A stretch of 64,000 nt of DNA, from the NCBI RefSeq assembly GCF_023278085.1, contig NZ_CP066265.1:2634501-2698500 (forward strand). Direction: 5' to 3'. The position numbers and the translations under genes were made by a program. The notes under the pieces were generated by a model. That model made no database searches. It saw nothing but the letters and a program-made list of their open reading frames with translations, and was not told where the DNA came from. Positions 9,970-19,132 of the stretch are shown in pieces; positions within the stretch are counted from its first letter, which is position 1, and each line of letters starts with the position of its first letter. The stretch comes from Pseudomonas syringae (GTDB lineage: Bacteria > Pseudomonadota > Gammaproteobacteria > Pseudomonadales > Pseudomonadaceae).

Positions 9970-11151
9970 TCAGGCGGATTGAGGGCACATTGCCTGCTCG
10001 GTCGGTGTGAGTTGCCGACGAAAGCGTTTGACGACGATGCACGAGATAACCAGCGCCACCAGATAGGCAGCCCCGGCCAGCCAGCCGACCGCGCGGAAGT
10101 GGCCCTCGCCAACGACAAGCGCTGCACCGAAGGGACCAAGGCCCTGACCGATAAAAATTGCGGCATTGCCAAGGCCTGCCAGCCTCCCGGAAGGGTCCAT
10201 TTCAGCGGCAATGGAAAGCAGGTAGGGAAGGCTGAAGAACCACACCATATGGATCAGACACGCAGTGACGGCAAAGGCGACCGGCGTATTGCCATAGACC
10301 ATTACCAGGGTCGCCAGCAATGCTGTACCAAAACCCAGCAGTTGCGGAAAAAGCAGCCCGAATCGACGCCCGATCAGCCCGGCGAGACCTGCACCCAGTG
10401 CGCCCGCGAGGATGCTGCCACCGAGAATGCCGCCAATTTGCTGTGGCTCGAGGCCGATGCTTTTGCCGATGCGTTCCTGGTAGACCCAGAGCGCGGAATG
10501 CCCGAAAAAAAGCAAGGCAAAGAGCATGATCAGCAGAAATGACGTCAAGCCAAACGGGAGGGAAGGGCCATTGGCTTTAACCAGCGCCTGCGGATAGTGT
10601 TTCGGTACCCTCCAGCACCCCGGGATGGCGACTGCACTGACGGTCGCCAGCAGGTAAAACGCACCATTTATACCGAATGCCTGGAGGATGGTCGGCATGG
10701 ACGTCACCAGCAGCATGCCCCAGAGCAGATTGCCGATATTGATGATGGCGAATGTGGCGTCCTTTGCTCTGCGCAATGCCGCAGTGGCGTAAACCACGGC
10801 CATCACAACGCCTCCGCTTGCGCCGCAAATCACCCTGCAGATCAGTAGCCCTGTCTGGCTGTGCACCTGAGCGCTGGCCAGATTGCCGAGTACCAGCACG
10901 ATCAGCGCCGCGATGGCGAAATAGCGTCGGTTGACACTGCCCATAAACATCGCGCTTGCACCACAGGCAATGGCCATCGCTATCAGCTCGGCAGCAAAAA
11001 TGCCTCCGATAGCATTCAGCGGCAAGCCTAGCTGGTCGATCAACGCGCCGCCCAGGATAGGTTGGATCTGCAGTGTTCCCAGAGATATGACCATCATCAG
11101 GCAGATGGCGGCCAATGATTGCTTGCTATCGATTGAGTCGAGCGCGTTCAT
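9970..11151 (-). CDS. MFS transporter
   Basis: 393 residues with about twelve hydrophobic segments, beginning with a short polar N-terminus. GAGGTG stands nine bases before the ATG. It lies 62 bp upstream of the carotenoid-oxygenase-family gene and 57 bp downstream of the outer-membrane channel on the same strand, so all three are probably one transcript. It most likely imports the aromatic substrate across the inner membrane; export cannot be excluded from sequence alone. Confidence 0.85.
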   Translation of the reverse strand: MNALDSIDSKQSLAAICLMMVISLGTLQIQPILGGALIDQLGLPLNAIGGIFAAELIAMAIACGASAMFMGSVNRRYFAIAALIVLVLGNLASAQVHSQTGLLICRVICGASGGVVMAVVYATAALRRAKDATFAIINIGNLLWGMLLVTSMPTILQAFGINGAFYLLATVSAVAIPGCWRVPKHYPQALVKANGPSLPFGLTSFLLIMLFALLFFGHSALWVYQERIGKSIGLEPQQIGGILGGSILAGALGAGLAGLIGRRFGLLFPQLLGFGTALLATLVMVYGNTPVAFAVTACLIHMVWFFSLPYLLSIAAEMDPSGRLAGLGNAAIFIGQGLGPFGAALVVGEGHFRAVGWLAGAAYLVALVISCIVVKRFRRQLTPTEQAMCPQSA

Positions 11152-11208
11152 GCAGCATCACCTCGAGTAAAAGGCCCGCCCGGCATGCAGGGCAGGCGCA
11201 CACGTCAG

Positions 11209-12201
11209 TCAGAACTTGTGAACGTAGCGAACCTGCACCATGTAATCAGCCCGAGAGCGGTTCTCGACGTCGGTTTCCTTGTAGGTATTCAGCCAGAATG
11301 CCTGGGGTTCGCTTATCTTCCAGAACAGGCCCGGGCCGATGCCCAGTACCTTTTCCCGTGAGTCGCTCAGCCTGCTGCCATTGACTTCATCGTCCGATAT
11401 CTGCTTGAAGTAGTAGCCGTTGATACCGAGCGAAACCTTGGGAAACACTTCATACGACGCCGTGAAGTTGGCCCACGCGGACTGTCCTGACTGGGTGTCG
11501 CGCACCGGGCGCCCTTCGAAAAGCTGCGCAGAACTGCTCGCAGGATCATCGTTCTTGAAGTTGTACAGATAGTTGAGCCGCCAGCTGACCTCCCAGCGAG
11601 GCGCTGGCATCCAGGTTGCCGCCCAATACGGGTTGAGCGAGAAGTAATTGGAGCCAGGGTTGAGATCTTTGTGCTTGTCGTACTTGCCTGTGGGGATGAT
11701 GGTATCGAAGGCTACTCGCTGCACGAAAACCGGCCTGCCCGTCGCATTAACGATCGGATCGAACTGAATCTGGGGGCCCGCCGTGACGTCACCAAGACCG
11801 GTCCCGTTATCCTTCAGCTTGGCGCCGTTGTCGCCGAAATCGCCATCCAGAGAGACAACCGGGATTAGCACACTCCAACCCAAGTGCGCGCCGCCGCCAA
11901 TACTGTCGGGCGAGTAGTAACTGAACTGGTTGATCATCGTGACAACGTTGATCTTCGGGTCATCAAAAGCGCTGTTGTGCTTGCCGGCACTGGTTCTGAT
12001 GCTACTGGCTGTACTGAATTTCAGATAAGTCTGATGCGTCAGGCCGGGCGGTCCTGCAAACCCGTCGTAAAAGCTGGTGCCGCCCAGATTGATACCACTG
12101 GGCTGGCTGACCGAAGGCGGCGGAGGGCCATCTGCTGCAAAAACGGCAAATGATACGAAGCAGAGAGCCAGGAATGCTGGCGTGTTTTTTGTCAGTCTCA
12201 T
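11209..12201 (-). CDS. outer-membrane channel, phenol meta-pathway (MetA/SphA) family
   Basis: 330 residues with a signal peptide (MRLTKNTPAFLALCFVSFAVFA, cleavage after AFA) and then alternating amphipathic stretches typical of a beta-barrel, ending in an aromatic-rich strand with terminal Phe (VRYVHKF), the usual outer-membrane assembly signal. The pattern matches the family of proteins encoded in phenol and aromatic meta-cleavage operons. It probably admits the hydrophobic substrate. It is the first gene of the OMP-MFS-dioxygenase unit; the 280 bp upstream (12202-12481) should hold the promoter, but no convincing box was recognised. Confidence 0.82.
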   Translation of the reverse strand: MRLTKNTPAFLALCFVSFAVFAADGPPPPSVSQPSGINLGGTSFYDGFAGPPGLTHQTYLKFSTASSIRTSAGKHNSAFDDPKINVVTMINQFSYYSPDSIGGGAHLGWSVLIPVVSLDGDFGDNGAKLKDNGTGLGDVTAGPQIQFDPIVNATGRPVFVQRVAFDTIIPTGKYDKHKDLNPGSNYFSLNPYWAATWMPAPRWEVSWRLNYLYNFKNDDPASSSAQLFEGRPVRDTQSGQSAWANFTASYEVFPKVSLGINGYYFKQISDDEVNGSRLSDSREKVLGIGPGLFWKISEPQAFWLNTYKETDVENRSRADYMVQVRYVHKF

Positions 12202-12481
12202 TGGCGCGGCTCTATTTTTGGAATTGTGAGCAGGGAAGCGTCCCTTGGCAGCTTGACTTTAAAGCCTGCGTAACCGTTGTACTTGAGTGGAAGGGACAGA
12301 GTTGACTGAGAGCGCCATCAAGGCAGGGAGTGACAGCCATAAATAAATGTAGGGCAGCATTACGCTTCTTAATCGCAAAACGCCATCTCTCGATTGACGC
12401 TGTGGCGGGCGCTCATGGTTAATGGCTGCAACGCTATTCAAAGCAGAGTTCGCCGCCATGCCCACTTTTTGTTTCGTCGAA

Positions 12482-13531
12482 TTACTTTTTCAATGGGCGC
12501 TGCATTTCCCAGGACCGATAGTGGTCCGTCAGGGTTTCAGTGATCGATCGATAACGAATCCCGAGTTCGTCGACGCTGCGTTGATTGTCGACCCTGAAAC
12601 GAACCCCGAGGTGCTTGCTCAGATAGTCCTGTGTAAGCCCGAACAAAGGCCCGATCAGTCTGACGAGTGCGTTCGGGATCTGGTAACGCGGCAATAGCCA
12701 GGGACGCCGATGAAGACGGCGCACGATGCTCGATATCTCCACAAAGGACACCATGCTTTTTTCTGCAAGGATGTAACGGCCTTGGGCGTTCGCATTGCTG
12801 GCGGCATTGATATGGGCTTTTGCTACATCACGCACGTCGACAGTCGTCAGGCTCAGGTCAGGCATCCCGTAAAAGAAGTAACCCCGGAACATCTCATCCA
12901 GCAGAAACAGGCTTCCGGAATCCGAGGCCGGTGTAAGCGACGGACCGAGAATCATGCCTGGGTTGATCGTGACCAGACGCCAGCGAGTCTGCTTTTCGCA
13001 AATTCGCCATGCTTCTTTCTCGGCCTCTACCTTGGCGTAGTGATAGGGATTGTTTTCAAGTGTACTGCTGGTGTTGAAATACGCTTCGGTCAGGGTCTTG
13101 TTCTTCATGCTCAAGACATCGATGTAGTCACCAAAAATTGCCCCGACCGTGGAGGTCATGACCACGCGCGTTACGCTGGGCGTTTTTTCGACGCTACTCA
13201 AAACGTTCCGAGTGCCTAGCAGCGCGGGTTCAAGCATTTCACGGCGGCCATCCTTTATTTTTTCAGGCAGCAGAAAAGGCGAAGCCACATGATGGACGAC
13301 TGTGCAATCGCGCATCGGCGCATCAAATGCACTGTCTTCGAGCAGGTCGGCCTCGAATAGAAACAGTCTGCCTGGGTACTGCTTCTGCAAGGTAAACAGC
13401 GGAAGCACTTTTGCGGTATTGGCCAGAGTGCGGACAGTGGTATTGACCGTATTGCCGTTGGCAAGCAATTGCTGAATCAGGTGGCAGGCAACAAAACCTC
13501 CACCACCGGTCACAAGTACTCGATCTGTCAT
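12482..13531 (-). CDS. NAD(P)-dependent epimerase/reductase (dihydroflavonol-reductase-like)
   Basis: 349 residues of the extended short-chain dehydrogenase class. The cofactor loop is VTGGGGFVACHL at the N-terminus and the catalytic pair is Tyr-x-x-x-Lys in YHYAKVEAE. The family includes dihydroflavonol 4-reductase, cinnamoyl-CoA reductase and 3-beta-hydroxysteroid dehydrogenase, so a ketone or aldehyde on a plant or terpenoid compound is a possible substrate. It lies downstream of the AraC gene on the same strand with a 115-bp gap. Confidence 0.8.
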   Translation of the reverse strand: MTDRVLVTGGGGFVACHLIQQLLANGNTVNTTVRTLANTAKVLPLFTLQKQYPGRLFLFEADLLEDSAFDAPMRDCTVVHHVASPFLLPEKIKDGRREMLEPALLGTRNVLSSVEKTPSVTRVVMTSTVGAIFGDYIDVLSMKNKTLTEAYFNTSSTLENNPYHYAKVEAEKEAWRICEKQTRWRLVTINPGMILGPSLTPASDSGSLFLLDEMFRGYFFYGMPDLSLTTVDVRDVAKAHINAASNANAQGRYILAEKSMVSFVEISSIVRRLHRRPWLLPRYQIPNALVRLIGPLFGLTQDYLSKHLGVRFRVDNQRSVDELGIRYRSITETLTDHYRSWEMQRPLKK

Positions 13532-13646
13532 AACGCACCGTCTCTTGTTGATTATTTATTGAGGGCAGAGGGTTACGTTAAACAAGCGGCAACAGCACGA
13601 TCAGGGGCAAAACGGACGCAAAAGGGGGCGGCAACGGACTTCCGCT

Positions 13647-14714
13647 TCAGTTTGAAGGCGGCCGCTGGATGTCTTTTCTGAACTGCTGGATTTCATGCCG
13701 GGCTTCGCGCGGCGTCACGCCGGTCCAGCGCTTGAAGGCTCGCCGGAAATCACGGATATCGCTGAATCCGGTTTCACTGGCAACATCAATCAGCTTCGTC
13801 TCTCTGTGACTCAGCAGCGACAATGCCCTGGCCCTGCGCAGAGAGTCGATGACACCTTGATAGGACTGTCCCGCCTCTTCCAGACGCCGCCGTAAAGTAC
13901 GCTCGCCCATATTGAGCTGCTTCGCCAGATCACCGACCGAAGGTGGAGCGCAGAGTTGCTTGCGTATTTCTCGCTGTACGGTTTCTACGAGGTCAGAAAC
14001 ACCCTTGTCTTCCCAGTGAGAACTGTCCAGCAACTCCGCCACTTCGGCAGCCACGAAGTCGTCGCGTGTCGCAAGCGGAAGTTCAAGCCACTGCGCATCG
14101 AACTCGATCAGGTTGTGGGTACCGGCAAATACCACCGGGCAGCGAAATACCTCGGTATAACGTGGCCCGTGTTCTGGCTCCGGATATTCAAGTTCAATCC
14201 GGCTTGGAAGCAGATCACCACGGCCACAGAGATGCCGAACGATAGCCATTGCACTCGCGAATGCTTCTTCCAGATAGAAACTGATGACATCCGGGTCAAA
14301 GAACAGCGGCACGATATACGTCAGGCAACGGCCTTCGTGAAACTCCATACGGTGGCTGAGCAGGGCGCCGGTGTGTTTTTGATAACGGATGGCCAGACTC
14401 AATGCGTCGCCCAGCGTGGGGCTGGCCTGCATGCCCAACCCTACAAGCCCCCACGAGACGGCGGTCTGGCGTTTGCCAACCGCAAGCCCCAGACCGTCAT
14501 CGCCGAGCAGGGTAATTGTGCGTCGTACCAGCAGGTTGCTCTGGCGATGAGACAGAAAATAATCGGGCTTTTTCAAGTCATCCGGAGCAAAACCCAAACC
14601 GCGACACAGCCACTCGGTGTTGACGCCCCGGTCACTGGCATATTGCAAAAGCATGCGGGACACCTGGGGCGGAGCAGATGCTTCGGAAAACAGTGGATCA
14701 GCAATGAGTTTCAT
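13647..14714 (-). CDS. AraC-family regulator with arabinose-binding-type N-terminal domain
   Basis: 355 residues from the ATG at 14714 (MKLIADPLF...). The longer frame from 14783 lacks a ribosome site, while AAGG stands ten bases before 14714. The N-terminal 200 residues match the domain of OruR/VirF-like Pseudomonas regulators, and the C-terminus holds the double helix-turn-helix (EARALSLLSHRETKLIDVASETGFSDIRDFRRAFKRWTG region). It is divergent from the flavin monooxygenase-SDR pair, separated by 234 bp, so it probably controls that pair and the downstream reductase. Confidence 0.85.
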   Translation of the reverse strand: MKLIADPLFSEASAPPQVSRMLLQYASDRGVNTEWLCRGLGFAPDDLKKPDYFLSHRQSNLLVRRTITLLGDDGLGLAVGKRQTAVSWGLVGLGMQASPTLGDALSLAIRYQKHTGALLSHRMEFHEGRCLTYIVPLFFDPDVISFYLEEAFASAMAIVRHLCGRGDLLPSRIELEYPEPEHGPRYTEVFRCPVVFAGTHNLIEFDAQWLELPLATRDDFVAAEVAELLDSSHWEDKGVSDLVETVQREIRKQLCAPPSVGDLAKQLNMGERTLRRRLEEAGQSYQGVIDSLRRARALSLLSHRETKLIDVASETGFSDIRDFRRAFKRWTGVTPREARHEIQQFRKDIQRPPSN

Positions 14715-14948
14715 GGCGAGCCAGACCTTCTGCCTGCGTATTCTTTTTGGTGTTATCGAGTAACAGCATGCCTGAAAAAACATCTGTAACCGCTAGCGAT
14801 TCGCTAAATAAATCATCGATTCGAGGCGCTATTCCAGCAAACGCGACCCCGTCCGTTGCCACCCCCTTTTGCGTCCATTAAACCCCTGCTTGCTCCGCCT
14901 AGTGTTGGCTAACGTAGGGGTCTCGCTGAAGAACCCGAGGAACATAAA

Positions 14949-16361
14949 GTGAGCAACGAAAACAAGATCCATAATTGTGCTGATGCCGTCTGTATTATCG
15001 GCAGCGGCCCTGGCGGGTTGTGTATGGCGAGAGCCCTGAAGCGTCAAGGCCTCGATTATGAACAGTTCGAGCGACACAGCGAAGTGGGCGGGGTGTGGGA
15101 TATCGATAATCCCGGTACGCCCATGTATCAATCGGCGCACTTCATCTCTTCTCGCGATCAGTCAGGGTTTCTCGACTATCCCATGCCAGCGCACTTCCCG
15201 GATTACCCGAGCAATCGACAGATCTTCGAGTACGTTCGCTCGTTTGCGATGGCATTCGACCTGTACGGCAAGATTCGTTTCAATACTGCGGTCACCGATG
15301 TGGAAAAGGAGGAGAACGGGCGCTGGCTGGTTACGCTGGCCAACGGTGAACAGCGCCGTTATCGGGCCGTGGTGTGCGCCACGGGCTGCAACTGGGACCC
15401 CAACATGCCCGAAGTGAAAGGGCAGTTCGAAGGCGCGATCCGGCATTCGGTAACTTACAAGAATGCCGACGAGTTCAGAGGCAAGCGGGTGATGATTATT
15501 GGGGCTGGCAACTCCGGCGCTGATATTGCCTGCGATGCGGCCAAGCATGCAGACAAGGCTTTTATCAGTATGCGTCGCGGTTACCATTTCATTCCCAAGC
15601 ACCTGTTCGGTATGCCGGTCGATGAATTCGGCGAGAAAGGACCGCCCTTGCCGATGTGGCTCGCGCGCCCGATCTTTCAGGCGATTCTGCGTGTCATTAA
15701 CGGTGACACATGTCGCTTCGGCTTGCCCAGGCCAGACCATAAGTTGTTCGAGAGTCACCCGCTGCTCAATACCCAACTGTTGCATTATCTGCAACACGGC
15801 GATATTCAGGTCAAAGCCGATGTATCGCACTACGAGGGTCATGAAGTGGTGTTCAAGGACGGCACACGTGAGGTGCTCGATCTGGTGCTTTATGCCACCG
15901 GCTATAAATGGAGCTGCAAGTACGCATCGAAGTATTTCGAGTGGAAAGGCGGGCGGCCGCAGTTGTACCTGTCGATTTTCAGTCGCGAGCACCATAATCT
16001 GTTTGGCATTGGCTACCTGGAAACCAACTCCAGCGCTTACAAGCTGTTCGACAACGAGGCGCATGCGGTGGCCTGTTACCTGCGTGATCAGTTGCATCAA
16101 ACCGCCCAGGCCAGCCAGTTCGATCAATTGATTGCCGCTGACAATCCCGATCTTTCCGGGGGTATCACGTTCGTTAAATCGCAACGGCACGAGGTGTATC
16201 TGGAAGCGCACTCGCTCAAGAAATACTTGCGCAAACTGTTTCGCAGCCTCGGCTGGCCGGAGATAGAGGAGGGGTATTACAGCAGCCTGCGCAAGGGGGC
16301 AGGTTATGTGGCTGTTCCTGTTCAGCAGCAGAAGGTCGCTGTAACGGAGAGCTTTGTATGA
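14949..16361 (+). CDS. flavin-containing monooxygenase
   Basis: 470 residues. The FAD loop is GSGPGG (18-23), the NADP loop GAGNSGADIA (185-194), and residues 160-171 read F-E-G-A-I-R-H-S-V-T-Y-K, which matches the FMO fingerprint FxGxxxHxxx(Y/F)(K/R). It should be an NADPH- and O2-dependent oxygenase acting on a soft nucleophile or ketone. The start is GTG with GAGGA ten bases upstream. Its stop overlaps the start of the SDR by ATGA, so the two are translationally coupled. Confidence 0.87.
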   Translation: MSNENKIHNCADAVCIIGSGPGGLCMARALKRQGLDYEQFERHSEVGGVWDIDNPGTPMYQSAHFISSRDQSGFLDYPMPAHFPDYPSNRQIFEYVRSFAMAFDLYGKIRFNTAVTDVEKEENGRWLVTLANGEQRRYRAVVCATGCNWDPNMPEVKGQFEGAIRHSVTYKNADEFRGKRVMIIGAGNSGADIACDAAKHADKAFISMRRGYHFIPKHLFGMPVDEFGEKGPPLPMWLARPIFQAILRVINGDTCRFGLPRPDHKLFESHPLLNTQLLHYLQHGDIQVKADVSHYEGHEVVFKDGTREVLDLVLYATGYKWSCKYASKYFEWKGGRPQLYLSIFSREHHNLFGIGYLETNSSAYKLFDNEAHAVACYLRDQLHQTAQASQFDQLIAADNPDLSGGITFVKSQRHEVYLEAHSLKKYLRKLFRSLGWPEIEEGYYSSLRKGAGYVAVPVQQQKVAVTESFV

Positions 16362-17206
16362 AAACTGTCGTCTTGCTGACTGGCGCCGCCGGAGGTATTG
16401 GCCAGGCCATCTGCGCCGAACTGATCCGCCGGGGCATGCAGCTGATATTGGCTGACATTAATGAAACACCGTTACGAGCACTGGCAGAACAGCTCGGCGC
16501 TGATGCTCATCCCTATGTAGTGGATCTGACCGATCGGGAGCGCCTGGAGGGCTTGATGAGCTATATCGAGTCCGAGTTTGGTCGACTCGACGTGCTGATC
16601 AATAACGCCGCCATTGCAGTGGTCGAAGCGTTCGACACGCGCTCAGTCGAAAGCATCAGCCGCGAACTTGACATCAATCTCATTGCACCGTTGATCCTCA
16701 CCCGTCTGGCCATTCCATTACTCAAACGCTCGGCCGATGCGCGGGTTATTTCCACGGTTTCGTTGGGGGGTGTCTTCCCTACGCCCGAGTCACCCATTTA
16801 CTGCGCAAGCAAGTTTGGCCTGCGCGGCGCGATGCTTTCAATCGGCCTGGATCTTGCGCAGAAGGGCATCAAGGTCGGGTCCATTCTGCCAACTGCCACA
16901 GATACGCAAATGCTCCGCAAGGAAGCCATCGAGGGTGGCAACGCCTTGCAGTTCATCGCGCCGCCTCAATCACCGGAGGACGTTGCCCGGCAGGTTGTAC
17001 TGATGCTCGATAAACCTTGCCTGGAGCGGTTCCCCAAACCCAGTGAATCCTGGGCATCCAGCCTGACCATGCTGTTCCCCAATCTTTTGCCGCGCACTAC
17101 CCGGTTACTGCAAAAACGTGGCGAACGCGGCATGAAGAAATACATCGAGTCCCTTGGCGAACGCGGGCTTGCGCATCAGGTAGAGGGCGTCTGGCGTTTG
17201 AAGTAG
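16358..17206 (+). CDS. short-chain dehydrogenase/reductase
   Basis: 282 residues, classical SDR: cofactor motif TGAAGGIG near the N-terminus, NNAA core, and the catalytic YCASK. Starts inside the stop codon of the flavin monooxygenase gene (ATGA). An alcohol or ketone linked to the monooxygenase product is the likely substrate. The C-terminal 60 residues are a basic extension seen in SDRs that work on bulky hydrophobic substrates. No recognisable terminator follows in the 254 bp before the next gene. Confidence 0.87.
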   Translation: MKTVVLLTGAAGGIGQAICAELIRRGMQLILADINETPLRALAEQLGADAHPYVVDLTDRERLEGLMSYIESEFGRLDVLINNAAIAVVEAFDTRSVESISRELDINLIAPLILTRLAIPLLKRSADARVISTVSLGGVFPTPESPIYCASKFGLRGAMLSIGLDLAQKGIKVGSILPTATDTQMLRKEAIEGGNALQFIAPPQSPEDVARQVVLMLDKPCLERFPKPSESWASSLTMLFPNLLPRTTRLLQKRGERGMKKYIESLGERGLAHQVEGVWRLK

Positions 17207-17460
17207 TCGAACTTGAGCCGCGCCGTAGAGCACTTGCCTGTCTCATCCGCAAAGTATGCCGAGGCAGGCTTGGCAAACAGTGGATCATGCCAGCGACCGC
17301 TCACTTTCAATCATCTATGCATGGCTCCATGATGGTGTAATACGTCCAGAAGACCGGAGCGATGGCTCGCATGCTGTAGTGCGCTGCATGCCGTCTGCCC
17401 GAACTGAGCCTGAGCCGGTTCAGACCCATGCGGCGCCACCAGCGCCGACATCGATTCTCA

Positions 17461-18801
17461 ATGGATACCCAGAAGATGCCAGCACCTTTGATTTCTGTAG
17501 ACACTTCTCCCAATCTGCCGACGGAGGCTGATGTGGTGGTAATTGGCGGCGGCATCATCGGTTCGTTTACAGCGTATTACCTGGCGAAACGCGGCATGAA
17601 GGTCGCCTTGGTTGAAAAGGGCCGTATCGGTGCCGAGCAATCGAGTCGTAACTGGGGCTGGTGCCGTCAGCAGAATCGCGATGCGCGGGAGCTGCCGATG
17701 GCCACCAAAAGCCTGGACCTGTGGGAGCAGTTCAGCGCAGAAACAGGCGAACAGACCGGATTCACGCGTTGCGGCCTGCTCTATCTGAGCAACGACGAAA
17801 AAGAACTTGCCGGCTGGGCGAAATGGGGCGAGTTTGCCCGCACCGTCAACGTCGAAACCCACATGCTGACCGCTGCGCAAGCCGCTGAACACGGCAGGGT
17901 GACCGGAAAACACTGGAAAGGCGGGGTATTTTCGCCGTCCGACGGCACTGCCGACCCGTCGCGTGCCGCCCCGGCGGTCGCGCGCGCGATCATGGCACTG
18001 GGCAGCACCGTGCATCAGGGCTGCGCTGTGCGTGGCGTTGAGACCGAAGGCGGTCGATTGTCTGCGGTGGTGACTGAAAAAGGCACGATTCGCACGCGTA
18101 CCGCAGTGCTCTCCGCAGGGGCCTGGGCCTCGTCCTTCTGCCGCCAATACGGTATTCGCTTTCCGCAGGCGAGCATTCGCCAGACCGTACTTTCCGTGTC
18201 GCCGCCGAATGGAGAAATACCCAGCGCACTGCATACGGCTGGCGTCTCGATGACACGCCGCTTCGATGGCAGCTATACGCTGGCCATCAGTGGCCGCGGC
18301 CGTGTTGACCTGACGCCCCAACTGCTTGGTTTCGCCACGCAGTTTCTGCCGATGTTTCAGCGCAGATGGCGCAACCTGGCACCTGGCGGGCTGGAAGGCC
18401 TGCGCTCGGGCCATGAAAGCTGGAAGCGCTGGCGCCTGGACCAGCCGACGCCGATGGAGAAAATGCGAATTCTCGATCCGAAGCCGGACGCCTCCGCTGT
18501 CGAGTTGACCTACCAGCGTGCGGTGGAGCTTATCCCGTTGCTGAAAGCCTCCTCGGTGAAGGCCGCCTGGGCGGGCTACGTGGATAGCACGCCTGATGGC
18601 GTTCCCGGGATCGGCGAAATGGCCAACCTGCCGGGATTGGTACTGGCCGCCGGGTTCAGCGGTCATGGCTTTGGGATTGGTCCGGGCGCCGGTCATCTGA
18701 TCGCTGACATTGTCAGCGGTGCTGTTCCCATCGTCGACCCACGGCCATACCATCCGGATCGCTTTCAGTCGTCTGCGTGGGGCAAGGTTGCTGATTTCTA
18801 G
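17461..18801 (+). CDS. FAD-dependent amino-acid/amine oxidoreductase (DAO family)
   Basis: 446 residues from the ATG at 17461; the open frame extends 33 bp further upstream but without support. After 20 polar residues comes the FAD motif VVVIGGGIIGSFTAYYLAKRG, and near the C-terminus the second flavin motif FSGHGFGIGPGAGHLIADIVSG. Relatives oxidise D-amino acids, glycine derivatives or opines and pass electrons to O2 or quinone. It stands alone between the SDR gene and the sRNA. It may serve the amino-compound operon that follows, but it is separated from it by a terminator and a divergent regulator. Confidence 0.85.
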   Translation: MDTQKMPAPLISVDTSPNLPTEADVVVIGGGIIGSFTAYYLAKRGMKVALVEKGRIGAEQSSRNWGWCRQQNRDARELPMATKSLDLWEQFSAETGEQTGFTRCGLLYLSNDEKELAGWAKWGEFARTVNVETHMLTAAQAAEHGRVTGKHWKGGVFSPSDGTADPSRAAPAVARAIMALGSTVHQGCAVRGVETEGGRLSAVVTEKGTIRTRTAVLSAGAWASSFCRQYGIRFPQASIRQTVLSVSPPNGEIPSALHTAGVSMTRRFDGSYTLAISGRGRVDLTPQLLGFATQFLPMFQRRWRNLAPGGLEGLRSGHESWKRWRLDQPTPMEKMRILDPKPDASAVELTYQRAVELIPLLKASSVKAAWAGYVDSTPDGVPGIGEMANLPGLVLAAGFSGHGFGIGPGAGHLIADIVSGAVPIVDPRPYHPDRFQSSAWGKVADF

Positions 18802-18862
18802 GTGCCCGTCACGTGTTGTCGGTAATCTGCTGGTCGAGATTTAACATGTAGCAGGGGACATG

Positions 18863-18880
18863 TATAGCGAAAGGCTTACA
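18863..18880 (+). promoter_or_regulatory. GacA-type upstream activating sequence for the sRNA
   Basis: The 18-mer TATAGCGAAAGGCTTACA compares with the GacA consensus TGTAAG-N6-CTTACA: the right half is perfect (6/6) and the left half matches three of six. It lies about 55-75 bases upstream of the probable sRNA start, a usual place for this element before rsm genes. A 6-bp hairpin (ACATGT-AGCAGGGG-ACATGT) lies immediately upstream and overlaps its 5' edge. Confidence 0.5.
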
Positions 18881-18934
18881 CCCAGTAGAGTGGATCCACT
18901 CTGTACGGCACCTCGGAAAAGTAGCAATCTACAC

Positions 18935-19056
18935 CCATCAACCGCAGCGCAGGAAGCGCTCCGGAGGTCAAGGATGATCACCATTGCCGGGATGGCTACT
19001 GACAGGACGTCGGAATGGTATTGATAGAAAAACGACCCGCTTCGGCGGGTTTTTTT
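18935..19056 (+). ncRNA. rsmX: RsmX-type regulatory sRNA (sequesters RsmA/CsrA)
   Basis: About 120 nt with repeated GGA motifs shown on small hairpins: AGCGC-AGGAA-GCGCT (18946-18960), GGTCA-AGGA-TGATC (18966-18979) and GAC-AGGAC-GTC (19001-19011), plus further GGA at 18963 and 19012. It ends in a strong GC hairpin and T run. This is the layout of RsmX/Y/Z, which bind RsmA-family translational repressors under GacS/GacA control. P. syringae carries several rsmX copies, so which copy this is cannot be told. The 5' end is an estimate from size and the distance to the GacA-like site. Confidence 0.75.
19035..19056 (+). terminator. Rho-independent terminator of the sRNA
   Basis: ACCCGC-TTCG-GCGGGT stem with a UUCG tetraloop, followed by seven T. 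Also suited to stop read-through from the DAO-family gene upstream. Confidence 0.9.
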
Positions 19057-19132
19057 ATGGGTGTGGTATTAGTGACATTCATTCGTGAGCACGCCTCACG
19101 AAAACAGTTTGCCTGACAATTCAAGACGCGTA

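Noticed and set aside
15162..16211. 349-codon open frame on the minus strand
   Set aside because: Lies wholly inside the flavin monooxygenase gene; composition is that of an antisense frame of GC-rich coding DNA, with no ribosome site or known domain.
17458..18753. 431-codon open frame on the minus strand
   Set aside because: Antisense to the DAO-family gene, which has clear FAD motifs.
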